Assembly (NCBI RefSeq): GCF_016918015.1
Contig: NZ_JAERMK010000005.1
Coordinates: 223,927-286,057 of the forward strand
Length of the DNA stretch: 62,131 bases
From: Glycomyces sp. YM15
GTDB lineage: Bacteria; Actinomycetota; Actinomycetes; Mycobacteriales; Micromonosporaceae
Reading direction: 5' to 3'
Shown here piece by piece: positions 25,231-32,662 of the stretch; position 1 is the first letter of the stretch; every line of letters starts with the position of its first letter. The notes below the pieces were generated by a model. The model saw only the letters and a list, made by a program, of their open reading frames with translations, ran no database searches and had not been told where the DNA came from. The translations under genes and the position numbers were made by a program.

Positions 25231-25250
25231 AGTGGTTTGAACTTACCACT
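25231..25250. promoter_or_regulatory. TetR operator with AGTGGT/ACCACT arms
   Basis: Inverted repeat AGTGGT-N8-ACCACT between divergent reductase and TetR genes. The half-site ATGAAGTGGT occurs at 25227-25236 and again at 25255-25264, so two repressor dimers may bind. Confidence 0.6.
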
Positions 25251-25269
25251 ACACATGAAGTGGTGTCAA
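25240..25269 (-). promoter_or_regulatory. Promoter of the reductase-DUF1772 operon
   Basis: On the minus strand TTGACA (25264-25269) and TAAGTT (25240-25245) are 18 bases apart. The operator half-sites lie in the spacer and over the -10 box, fitting repression by the divergent TetR protein. Confidence 0.6.
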
Positions 25270-25285
25270 TCGAAGGAGTGGACCG

Positions 25286-25861
25286 ATGCGCCAGAACCCC
25301 GAGCGCCGAACGGCCCTGATCGACGCGGCCATAGAGGTACTCGCAGATCAGGGGGCGCGCGGACTCACGTTCCGGGCCGTCGACACCCGGGCGGGTGTGC
25401 CGATGGGCACAGCGTCGAACTACTTCGCGAACCGCGATGCCCTACTGACGCAAGCGGGTCAGCGGGTGTTCCAGCGACTCGACCCCGGGCCCGCGGTGGT
25501 GGGCGAGGCGCTCGCCCTGCCGCGCACGCGCGCGTCCGTCGACCGCCTCATGCAGGAGACGGTCGAACGGGTCACCGCCTTCCGCTCGGGGTACCTGGCG
25601 ATGCTGGAGCTGCGGCTCGAGGCCACGCGCCGCCCCGAGCTGCGCGAGGTCCTCACCGAGCAGATTCGCGAGAACGTGCAGCAGAACATCGACTTCCACC
25701 TCGAGTCCGGGATGCCCGGGGACGCGGACACGGTCGTGATGCTCTACCTCTCGCTGAACTGGCTCATCCTCGAGCGCCTGACGCTCCCCGACGTGTTCGG
25801 CGAGGACCGGACGGCGGCGCTCATCTCCGCGGCGGTCGACCAGATCGTGCCGTCCGATTGA
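25286..25861 (+). CDS. TetR-family repressor
   Basis: A 191-residue TetR regulator with helix-turn-helix RAVDTRAGVPMGTASNYFANRDALL at about 30-55 and an all-helical ligand domain after it. AAGGAG lies 7 bases before the ATG. It is divergent from the reductase-DUF1772 operon and most likely represses it and itself through the AGTGGT sites. Its 3' end overlaps the convergent PEP-mutase-like gene by 41 bases. Confidence 0.85.
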   Translation: MRQNPERRTALIDAAIEVLADQGARGLTFRAVDTRAGVPMGTASNYFANRDALLTQAGQRVFQRLDPGPAVVGEALALPRTRASVDRLMQETVERVTAFRSGYLAMLELRLEATRRPELREVLTEQIRENVQQNIDFHLESGMPGDADTVVMLYLSLNWLILERLTLPDVFGEDRTAALISAAVDQIVPSD

Positions 25862-26648
25862 TCTGCGCGCGGTACCGCTCGATGAGGTTCTGGACTTCAC
25901 CGTAGGGCGGCAGGTCGGCGGCGACCGGGGCGCCGTCGCGCAGCGCGTCGGCCGTACGGGTCACGGCGTCGAGGGAGGCGCGGAAGAGGAGCGATCCGGT
26001 GCTGACGCGCGCGACGCCAAGAGCGGCGAGGTCCGCGAGCGGCACCTGGGTGGGCGAGAAGAGGATGTTGAGGGGGCCGCCAACACCGTCCACAAGGGCC
26101 GAAATGTCCACGGCGGTGACCGCCCCGGGGACGAAGATCCCGTCGGCACCCGCGTCACGGTACCGCCGGGCGCGCTCCAGCGAGCGTTCGAGCCGCCGGT
26201 CGAGTCCGAGCCAGTACGGGTCGGTGCGGGCGTTGAGGAACAGGTCCGGGCAGCGCCGCTTCACGGCCGCGATGATCTCGGCCATATGCCCGGGGTCGGC
26301 CAGGGAGCCGTCGGCGCGGCCGTCCTCGATGTTGACCCCCGCGATGCCGAGTTCGACCAGTGCCGCGGTGAACTCGGCGACCTCCTCAGACGATTCGCTG
26401 AAGCCGCTTTCGATGTCGACGGTGATGTGGACGGGCAGCACCGCGAGCACCCGCGCGAGCGCGAGTGTCGCGTCACGGGCGAGCCCGGCGGCGTCGGGCA
26501 ATCCGGCCGCCGCGGCGACCCCGAGGCTCGTGGTGCCGATGGCACCGAATCCCATGGCGGCCAAGGCCGCCGCGGAGGCGAAGTCCCAGGCGTTCGGGAG
26601 CAGCAGCGGTTCGCCGCCATGGTGCGCGGCGTGGAAGTCACCGGGCAT
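25821..26648 (-). CDS. Isocitrate lyase/PEP mutase superfamily protein
   Basis: A 275-residue TIM-barrel protein of the ICL/PEPM superfamily. LLLPNAWDFASA opens the barrel, VDIESGFSES gives the metal-binding Asp/Glu region, GVNIEDG and LNARTDPYW are further landmarks. Members cleave or form C-C or P-C bonds in 2-oxo acids; this subgroup is usually of unknown substrate. ATG 26648 overlaps the end of the P450-like gene by 11 bases, so they are cotranscribed. The 3' end overlaps the convergent TetR gene. Confidence 0.8.
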   Translation of the reverse strand: MPGDFHAAHHGGEPLLLPNAWDFASAAALAAMGFGAIGTTSLGVAAAAGLPDAAGLARDATLALARVLAVLPVHITVDIESGFSESSEEVAEFTAALVELGIAGVNIEDGRADGSLADPGHMAEIIAAVKRRCPDLFLNARTDPYWLGLDRRLERSLERARRYRDAGADGIFVPGAVTAVDISALVDGVGGPLNILFSPTQVPLADLAALGVARVSTGSLLFRASLDAVTRTADALRDGAPVAADLPPYGEVQNLIERYRAQINRTARSGRPPRR

Positions 26649-27357
26649 CGCGCAGTGCCTCGCAGACGCCGACCGCGATCGCCAGTGCGTGGTCGACCCC
26701 GGGGCAGCGGTGCGCCCCGGCACCGAAGGGCAGGGCGGTGAGGTCGACCTGGACGACGGACGCAGAGGCGGTCGACCTGCGGACGGTCGCTCGGACGGGA
26801 GGATCGGTGAGCAACGTCTGCTCCACCAGCAGCTCGGCCGAGCCGGAGGGCGCAGTGTCGCTGCGTAGGGCGTTGTCGATCAGGCCCGCGGTGGCATCGC
26901 AGGCCTGGACGAGCAGCCCGATCCGGGCGGCTGTCGACTCATCGGCGACACCGCCGAACGCCTTCACCAGGACCGCCACGGCCGCATCGGCTTCCGCGTC
27001 GCCAGTGTCCTGCTTGTAGAGGGCGGCGATGCGGCGTACGGCGGCGGTATCGGTGTCGGCGAGTCCGAGGGCCTCCCCCAGGACCGCGACCGGCACCTGC
27101 CCGGCGAGGTCCGCCGCGCCTCCGGCCGGCAGCGCGGCGGCGCGGTCGCGTGCCCGCTCGCGGAGCAGCGCGGGATCGATCTCGTCAAGGAACCCTATCG
27201 CCAGCCGACGTCGGCGCAGGTGTGTCTCACCGCTGGAGAACCGGGCGACACGGGCACGCAGCCAGCGGATGCCTCCGGGGGCACCGTCTTGCGCAGGAGG
27301 GGGAATGAAGGCCGGGTCGGTGAGAATACGGGCGGCTTCGCGCTGGATCGCTGTCAC
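26638..27357 (-). CDS. Compact cytochrome P450-like protein
   Basis: A 239-residue protein against about 400 in normal bacterial P450s. The heme-thiolate loop FGAGAHRCPG is intact near residue 215. An I-helix-like stretch is present but the K-helix ExxR motif reads EQTLL, so the Arg is missing, and the 40-50 residues that normally separate that motif from the heme loop (the NRDP and PxRF region) are absent. Reading frame and codon use are sound, so it is a stable short form and not fresh decay. It overlaps the PEP-mutase-like gene and is divergent from the ArsR-like regulator. Confidence 0.65.
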   Translation of the reverse strand: MTAIQREAARILTDPAFIPPPAQDGAPGGIRWLRARVARFSSGETHLRRRRLAIGFLDEIDPALLRERARDRAAALPAGGAADLAGQVPVAVLGEALGLADTDTAAVRRIAALYKQDTGDAEADAAVAVLVKAFGGVADESTAARIGLLVQACDATAGLIDNALRSDTAPSGSAELLVEQTLLTDPPVRATVRRSTASASVVQVDLTALPFGAGAHRCPGVDHALAIAVGVCEALRDAR

Positions 27358-27410
27358 GGCCGCAACCTTAGATCCGGAACGGTTCGGTGGGCGCCGAAGT
27401 GTCGGGGGCG

Positions 27411-27416
27411 CACAAT
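27411..27416 (+). promoter_or_regulatory. Possible -10 box of a leaderless regulator gene
   Basis: CACAAT ends six bases before GTG 27423. With no ribosome site in the 65 bases between the divergent genes, a leaderless transcript is likely. Confidence 0.35.
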
Positions 27417-27422
27417 GTGCGG

Positions 27423-28139
27423 GTGACGAACGATGTGGGCGCGGACCGGCTGGCCGAGCTCGCGCGGGCCCTCGCGGACCCGACGCGGGCGGCCTTCTGC
27501 CTGGCGCTGCTCGACGGACGGGCTTGGACCGCCGGGGAACTGGCCCGGCGCGCGGGAGTCGCGGCCTCGACGGCGACCGAGCATCTGCACCGGTTGACCG
27601 CGGTCGGCGTGCTCGCCGAGCGCCGGCAGGGCCGCCACAGGTACGTCGAGCTGGCCGATGCGCGCGTGGCCGCGCTCATCGAGGACATGGCCGCGCTCTT
27701 GCCGCCGGTACCCGCCCCGGTCACGGGTCTGCGGTCGGCAGCGGCCTCGACCGCGCTCGCCAGGGGCCGCACATGCTACGACCACCTCGCCGGTCGCCTC
27801 GGTGTCGCGCTCACCGAGGCCATGGGGGCGCACGGGTACCTGGAGACCGAGGGCGGGTTCGCCTTGAGCCGCGAAGGGCGCCGATGGATGGAAGCGTCAC
27901 TGGGCGTCGACACGGCGGCCTGGGGCCGACGCCGCCCGGTGGCGCGGGCGTGCCTCGACTGGACCGAACGCCGCACCCATCTCGCCGGTCAGGCCGGCGC
28001 GAGCCTCTGCCGGGCCCTGTCCGACCGGGGTTGGACCCGAGGTGTCGGCTCGACCCGAGCCGTGCGCCTCACCGATGACGGCCGCGACGCTCTGCAAGCG
28101 CTCCTGGACATCGACGCCTCCGAGCGGGGCCTGCTCTGA
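27423..28139 (+). CDS. ArsR-type winged-helix regulator with extended C-terminus
   Basis: A 238-residue regulator. Residues about 8-85 are an ArsR/HTH_20 winged helix (RALADPTRAAFCLALLDGRAWTAGELARRAGVAASTATEHLHRL). The C-terminal 140 residues form a second conserved region (GRTCYDHLAGRLGVALTEAM, RACLDWTERRTHLAG), typical of a known actinobacterial subgroup with a HxxxR/C-rich domain, whose ligand is unknown. GTG 27423 is preferred because of the -10 box; GTG 27387 is possible. It is divergent from the P450-like and PEP-mutase-like genes and probably controls them. Confidence 0.75.
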   Translation: MTNDVGADRLAELARALADPTRAAFCLALLDGRAWTAGELARRAGVAASTATEHLHRLTAVGVLAERRQGRHRYVELADARVAALIEDMAALLPPVPAPVTGLRSAAASTALARGRTCYDHLAGRLGVALTEAMGAHGYLETEGGFALSREGRRWMEASLGVDTAAWGRRRPVARACLDWTERRTHLAGQAGASLCRALSDRGWTRGVGSTRAVRLTDDGRDALQALLDIDASERGLL

Positions 28140-28272
28140 GCCGCGGTCCGAGAGCCCTCCGCGGGCGCCCGGATCCGCCCGGAGCGCGACGTCACTGCTT
28201 CACTGCTCCCGCGACGGAACACCGAGTCGGTCCGTCTTGTCGCGCGCCAGCGCGAATCAGCATTCGTCGGCG

Positions 28273-29343
28273 CTACTGACGGATCGGAGGCGGTGCGGTC
28301 GAGGCGCGGACGACGAGGCGGCGGCGCGGCGGCGCGGCCTCCTGCTCCGGCGCTTCGGCCCCGGGCAGGAGCCGCAGCAGCACGTTGAGGGCGTGCGCCG
28401 CATCGCCCGCGAAGTCCTGCTGAACCGTGGTCAGCGGCGGCGAGAGGTACGCGGCGGCGGGAATGTCGTCGAAACCGACCAGCGAGACGTCCTCGGGGAC
28501 GCGGCGACCGGCCTCGCTGAGCGCGCGGGCGAGCCCGATCGCGGTGTCGTCGTTGGCGCAGAACACGGCCGTGGCCTCGGGCGGCAGGGCGAGACCGGCC
28601 GCGTACCCGCTGGCGGGGGTCCAGTCGCCTGCAAGGGGCGGCGGCGGCTCGATGCCGCGCGCGCGGTGGGCCTCGGCCCAGCCTTCGAGGCGTTCGCGGC
28701 CCTCCCACCAGTCCTGCGGCCCGGCGGCGTGCCAGACCCGCTCGTGCCCGAGGTCGAGCAGGTGGTCGACGGCCTCGCGGCAGGACGCGGCGGTGCGGCC
28801 GCGCGCGAGGGCCACGCGCTCGTCGGGGAGGTCCCCGGCCTGGCCGAGGCTCACGATCGGGACGCCGGCATCGGGTCGCAGGCGCTGGCCCTCGTCCTTC
28901 GGCTCGGAGAGGATGATGCCGTCCACGCCTTGGGCGAGCAGCCAGTCGATGGACTCCTGGATCGCCTCCGGTTGGCCCTCAGGGGTGTTGGCGACCATGA
29001 AGGAGAGCCCGGCGGCGCGGGTGGCGCGCTCCAGCGCCACGAGCATCGAGGCCGGGCCGAAGAGGGCGGAGCCGAGGGAGACGACGCCGATGCGCTGGAA
29101 GCGACCGGTGATGAGCGCGCGTGCGGCGGTGTTGGGCCGGAAGCCGAGCTCGGCGGCGGCGCGGAGGACCTTCTCGCGCAGGGCCTCGCTGACATAGCGC
29201 TCGTTGTTGACGACGCGGGAGACCGTCTTCTGTGAGACCCCGGCCAGGCGCGCCACGTCGGTCATCCCGGGCGGCCTGCGCCGGGCATCGCCGTGCGAGG
29301 CTTCGCCTTTGGAGGCGTCGCCGGGTGCGGCTGGGGAGGACAT
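28273..29343 (-). CDS. LacI-family regulator (copy 1, downstream of GH31)
   Basis: A 356-residue LacI regulator. A 25-residue polar leader precedes the helix-turn-helix TDVARLAGVSQKTVSRVVNN, whose recognition helix starts Gln-Lys. The periplasmic-binding-protein-like sugar domain covers about 85-340 (IGVVSLGS, VDGIILSEP, VFCANDDTAIGLA, VSLVGFDDI). TGGAG lies before ATG 29343. The promoter upstream carries a perfect 16-base palindrome right after the -10 box, so autorepression is likely. It lies last in the GH43-GH-A-LacI-GH31 group. Confidence 0.9.
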   Translation of the reverse strand: MSSPAAPGDASKGEASHGDARRRPPGMTDVARLAGVSQKTVSRVVNNERYVSEALREKVLRAAAELGFRPNTAARALITGRFQRIGVVSLGSALFGPASMLVALERATRAAGLSFMVANTPEGQPEAIQESIDWLLAQGVDGIILSEPKDEGQRLRPDAGVPIVSLGQAGDLPDERVALARGRTAASCREAVDHLLDLGHERVWHAAGPQDWWEGRERLEGWAEAHRARGIEPPPPLAGDWTPASGYAAGLALPPEATAVFCANDDTAIGLARALSEAGRRVPEDVSLVGFDDIPAAAYLSPPLTTVQQDFAGDAAHALNVLLRLLPGAEAPEQEAAPPRRRLVVRASTAPPPIRQ

Positions 29344-29360
29344 AGGGCTCCAAAACGTTT

Positions 29361-29376
29361 CTGACTACGTAGTCAG
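29361..29376. promoter_or_regulatory. LacI operator CTGACTACGTAGTCAG
   Basis: A perfect 16-base palindrome starting five bases downstream of the -10 box of the LacI copy 1 gene. A second palindrome, AAACGTTT, lies at 29353-29360 next to it. It differs fully from the GAACCGGTTC sites, so it is the probable site of LacI copy 1 itself. Confidence 0.7.
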
Positions 29377-29380
29377 GCGT

Positions 29381-29410
29381 AACCTACGCCGCGCTTCGGA
29401 GCCCTGTCAA
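29381..29410 (-). promoter_or_regulatory. Promoter of LacI copy 1
   Basis: On the minus strand TTGACA (29405-29410) and TAGGTT (29381-29386) are 18 bases apart, just downstream of the GH31 stop. Confidence 0.65.
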
Positions 29411-29418
29411 GTCGACGA

Positions 29419-31440
29419 TCAGATCGTACCCACCAGTTCCGGCAGAGCGCCGTCGCGGGCGAACACCGGGATCACGTCGAGCGGAGCCGCAGCGTCGATC
29501 CACTGCCCGCCCTCGTGCACCGTTCCAGAGTGGAGGTCGGTCCACGTCGCGCCCTCGGGAAGGTAGACGCGGCGGCTCGTCGCCTCCGGCCGGACCACGG
29601 GGGCCACGAGCACATCGGCGCCGAACATGTACTGGTCGGCCAGGTCCCAGCAGACCGCGTCCTGCGGGAACTCGTGGAACATGCCGCGCATGACCGGCTG
29701 CCCCGACTCGTGCGCCTCGGCCATGAGGCCGCGGGTGTACGGGCGCATGGCCTCGCGGAGCTTCACGTAGCGGACCAGGATCTCGTACACCTCCTCGCCG
29801 AAGCTCCACAGCTCGTTCGACGCGCCGGTCCCGCAGCGGTTCGATCCATCGGCAGCAGTGACCTGCTCGCCCGGCTGACGGTCGCCGTGCATGCGCATGA
29901 CCGGGCAGAACGCGCCGAACTGGAACCAGCGCACGAGCAGTTCGCGGAACTCCGGCTCGTTGATATCGCCGCCCCAGAACCCGCCGATGTCCGTCGTGAA
30001 CCACGGGATGCCCGCGACGCCCATGTGGATGCCCGCCGTGATCTGCTTGCGGAAGTCCTCAAAGGAGGACTGGATGTCGCCCGACCACACGAGCGCGCCG
30101 TAGCGCTGGCTGCCCGCCCACGCGCAGCGGACGAGGTTCACCACCTCGTCCTGCCCTGCGGCCCTTTGGCCTTCGTAGAACATGCGTGAGAACGCCTGCG
30201 GGAAGACGTTGCCGACCTCGAGATTCGGGCCGACGTGGTAGCGGTAGTTGTCGAAGTCGTAGACCCCGTACTCGGGTTCGGCCTCGTCGAGCCAGAAGAC
30301 CTTGATGCCGAGGTCGTGGTAGTTGCGCTTCAGGATCTCCCAGGCCCGCTCGCGGGCGCGGGGGTTGGTGGCGTCGAGGAACATGCTCGGCCCGAGGAAG
30401 CCCATCTGGACATCCAGGCCGCGCTCCGTGCGCACGAGCAGGTTGTCCTTCTTGAACTCGTTGAAGTTCTCCGATTCAAGCGAGACCTGCGGCCACACCG
30501 AGACCATGAGCTCGACGCCCATCTCCTTGAGCTCGGCCACCATCGCGGCCGGGTCCGGCCAGAACTCCTCCTCGAACCGGAAGTCCCCCATCTTGGGCCA
30601 GTGGAAGAAGTCCGCCACGATCACGTCGAGGGGAAGCCCGCGCCGCCGATACTCGCGGGCCACCTCGAGAATCTGCTCCTGGTTCCAGTACCGCAGTTTG
30701 CACTGCCAGTACCCCAGACCGTATTCGGGCATCATCGGCGCGTGCCCGGTCGCGTCGGCGTAGGCGGCGCTGATCCGGGCGGGGGTGCGGCCGGCCGTGA
30801 TCCAGTAGTCGAGCTGCTGCGTGGCCTCGGCGACCCACTCGGTTCGGTTGGCCGCGAACGAGGCCGAGCCGATCGCGGGGTTGTGCCACAGGAACCCGTA
30901 CCCCGCGCTGGAGACCACGAACGGCACGCTCGCCTGCGAGTTGCGGTGCGCCAGTTCGAAGGTGGAGCCCTTGATATCCAGGATCGCCTGCTGGTACTGG
31001 CCCATGCCGTACAGCTTCTCGCCCTCGACCGGTTCGAACGCGGCCCGCAGGCGGTGCGCGCCGCCGGGCAGCGGCCGGAACTCGCGGGCGGCCAGTTTGA
31101 GCGAGCCGCCGCTGCCGAGTTCGCGAAGCAGCGTCTTGCCTTCGGCGTCGCGGAACTCCAGCGAGCAGTGGAACGTGTCGTAGCCGGTCTGCCAGTCGCG
31201 TCCGCCGCGCGCGCTCAGGACGACGGTGATCGCGCCGTTCACCAGGATCGCCGTGTCACCGTCCACAGTGATTTCGGCGTCGACGGGCTCAGGGTCGAGG
31301 AGCGCGAAGTCCGTGTCCAGCACCTCTCCCGCGCGGGTGCTCCGCACCCGCAGCGAGTCGCGGCCCCAGGCCTGGACGACGAGGGTCTCGCCGTCACCGC
31401 GCCAGACGATGGCGTCCTTCGTCGTCTCGAACGTGTTCAT
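29419..31440 (-). CDS. GH31 alpha-xylosidase
   Basis: A 673-residue GH31 enzyme of the alpha-xylosidase type, which releases xylose from xyloglucan oligosaccharides. The nucleophile is Asp385 in FWLDEAEPEYG and the acid/base Asp455 in WSGDIQSSF; the N-terminal beta-sandwich and GYDTFHCSLEF region precede the barrel. There is no signal peptide, so it acts inside. ATG 31440 is chosen because the domain begins there; the ribosome site is weak (GTGGA). The promoter has a GAACCGGTTC operator over the transcription start, so it belongs to the same regulon as the large secreted enzyme. Confidence 0.9.
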   Translation of the reverse strand: MNTFETTKDAIVWRGDGETLVVQAWGRDSLRVRSTRAGEVLDTDFALLDPEPVDAEITVDGDTAILVNGAITVVLSARGGRDWQTGYDTFHCSLEFRDAEGKTLLRELGSGGSLKLAAREFRPLPGGAHRLRAAFEPVEGEKLYGMGQYQQAILDIKGSTFELAHRNSQASVPFVVSSAGYGFLWHNPAIGSASFAANRTEWVAEATQQLDYWITAGRTPARISAAYADATGHAPMMPEYGLGYWQCKLRYWNQEQILEVAREYRRRGLPLDVIVADFFHWPKMGDFRFEEEFWPDPAAMVAELKEMGVELMVSVWPQVSLESENFNEFKKDNLLVRTERGLDVQMGFLGPSMFLDATNPRARERAWEILKRNYHDLGIKVFWLDEAEPEYGVYDFDNYRYHVGPNLEVGNVFPQAFSRMFYEGQRAAGQDEVVNLVRCAWAGSQRYGALVWSGDIQSSFEDFRKQITAGIHMGVAGIPWFTTDIGGFWGGDINEPEFRELLVRWFQFGAFCPVMRMHGDRQPGEQVTAADGSNRCGTGASNELWSFGEEVYEILVRYVKLREAMRPYTRGLMAEAHESGQPVMRGMFHEFPQDAVCWDLADQYMFGADVLVAPVVRPEATSRRVYLPEGATWTDLHSGTVHEGGQWIDAAAPLDVIPVFARDGALPELVGTI

Positions 31441-31490
31441 CGGGTCCACTCGCTTTCTCGACATGGCAGACGGTCCGCGACCCAACGGCA

Positions 31491-31504
31491 GCGAACCGGT
31501 TCGC
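31491..31504. promoter_or_regulatory. Operator GCGAACCGGTTCGC at the GH31 promoter
   Basis: A perfect 14-base palindrome beginning five bases downstream of the -10 box, over the transcription start. The same sequence occurs twice at 36302 and 36357. Confidence 0.75.
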
Positions 31505-31509
31505 GGCAG

Positions 31510-31538
31510 ATTGTGCCAAGAGTTCCCGTCTACGTCAA
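31510..31538 (-). promoter_or_regulatory. Promoter of the GH31 gene
   Basis: On the minus strand TTGACG (31533-31538) and CACAAT (31510-31515) are 17 bases apart. The -35 box lies just after the LacI copy 2 stop at 31546. Confidence 0.65.
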
Positions 31539-31545
31539 GGCCTGC

Positions 31546-32553
31546 TCATTCGTTGGGATCGACACTCGACTTCCGGTCGAGCCGCGGCATGAGCAGACGC
31601 CGCCGCGCGGGCGCCTGCGGTGTTTCGATCCGCCTGCACAGCACCTCGACCGCGGTCTCGGCCACGGCCGTCGGATCGGACTCGACCGCCGTGTACGACA
31701 GCACGTAGAGCCGCGCGAGCTCCGCCGAGTGCAGCGAGACCACGCTCAGGTCCCCGGGCACCTCGAGGCCGAGGTCGCCGAGCACGAACGGCAGCATGGC
31801 CACGGCGGCGTCGTTGTGGATGAGCAGCGTCTTCGGCAGCGCCGGGTCCTGCAGTGCGGCGCGCAGCGTCGCCCGCACCTGCTCGGGCCCGACCGGGACC
31901 GGGACGGGCGCGAGCCGCAGCCCGCGCTCGGCCGCGCGGCGCAGCGCCTCCCGCTCGAACCGGGTGGCGTACGTGCTGCCCGACGCGTACAGCTCCTCGG
32001 GCCACTGCACGAACATCGCGTCCCGGTGGCCCGCGTCGACCAGGTGGTCCACCAGCATCGTCGCGGCGGCGGTGAAATCGAGGTCCACGGCGTCGATGCC
32101 GCGCGGGTCTTCAGGGTTCCCCACGAGCACCGCGGGGAAGCCGGAGCGGCTGATCGGCTCGAGGCGCGGGTCGCCGTCGAGCACGTTGAGAAGGATGAGC
32201 CCGTCCACTTGGCGGCCGGCGATGGCGCGGCGGACCGCTTCGGCGCCATCGGATTCGGTGAGCAGCATGACGGCGTAGCCGCGTTCGCGCGCGGCATCCG
32301 AGAAGGCCACCAGGTAGGTCGCCAGCGCGGGGCTGAACTCGGCCTCGTGGAAGCGGACGACGACGCCGAAGGTCATGGTGCGGGAGGTCGCGAGGGCGCG
32401 GGCGCCGGTGTTGACCGAGTAATCGAGCTTGGCGATGGCCGCCTCGATGCGCGCTCGCGTCTCGGGGGTCACGAACTTCCGCCCGGTCAGCACGGATGAG
32501 ACGGTACTGCGCGAGACGCCCGCCTCACGCGCGACGTCGCCGATCGTCGCCAC
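31546..32553 (-). CDS. LacI-family regulator (copy 2), candidate GAACCGGTTC binder
   Basis: A 335-residue LacI regulator. ATIGDVAREAGVSRSTVSSVLTGR is the helix-turn-helix plus hinge start, with Arg-Ser at the first recognition positions. The sugar-binding domain follows from about 60 (FGVVVRFHEAEFS, VDGLILLNV, LLIHNDAAVAMLP). GTG 32553 is chosen because AGAGGAG ends five bases upstream and the family normally starts just before this motif; ATG 32568 is the alternative. It lies between the two genes that share GAACCGGTTC operators, which makes it the likely regulator of both. Confidence 0.85.
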   Translation of the reverse strand: MATIGDVAREAGVSRSTVSSVLTGRKFVTPETRARIEAAIAKLDYSVNTGARALATSRTMTFGVVVRFHEAEFSPALATYLVAFSDAARERGYAVMLLTESDGAEAVRRAIAGRQVDGLILLNVLDGDPRLEPISRSGFPAVLVGNPEDPRGIDAVDLDFTAAATMLVDHLVDAGHRDAMFVQWPEELYASGSTYATRFEREALRRAAERGLRLAPVPVPVGPEQVRATLRAALQDPALPKTLLIHNDAAVAMLPFVLGDLGLEVPGDLSVVSLHSAELARLYVLSYTAVESDPTAVAETAVEVLCRRIETPQAPARRRLLMPRLDRKSSVDPNE

Positions 32554-32624
32554 ACCTGCTCCTCTCATGGCCCCTGTGGTTCGGTAGCGCGAGTGTATCG
32601 GCCCTCCTGGTGGTGGCGGCGGCG

Positions 32625-32658
32625 TCGGAGGCGGCCGGGAAGGCCCGGCCGCCTCCGA
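32625..32658 (-). terminator. Hairpin terminator of the large secreted GH gene
   Basis: Perfect 15-base arms (TCGGAGGCGGCCGGG and its complement) around a 4-base loop, five bases downstream of the stop at 32663. Confidence 0.75.
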
Positions 32659-32662
32659 GCAC

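Noticed and set aside
30235..32499. 754-codon open frame antisense to GH31 and LacI copy 2
   Set aside because: Arg/Val/Leu/Gly-rich mirror of two well-supported genes; no recognisable motif.
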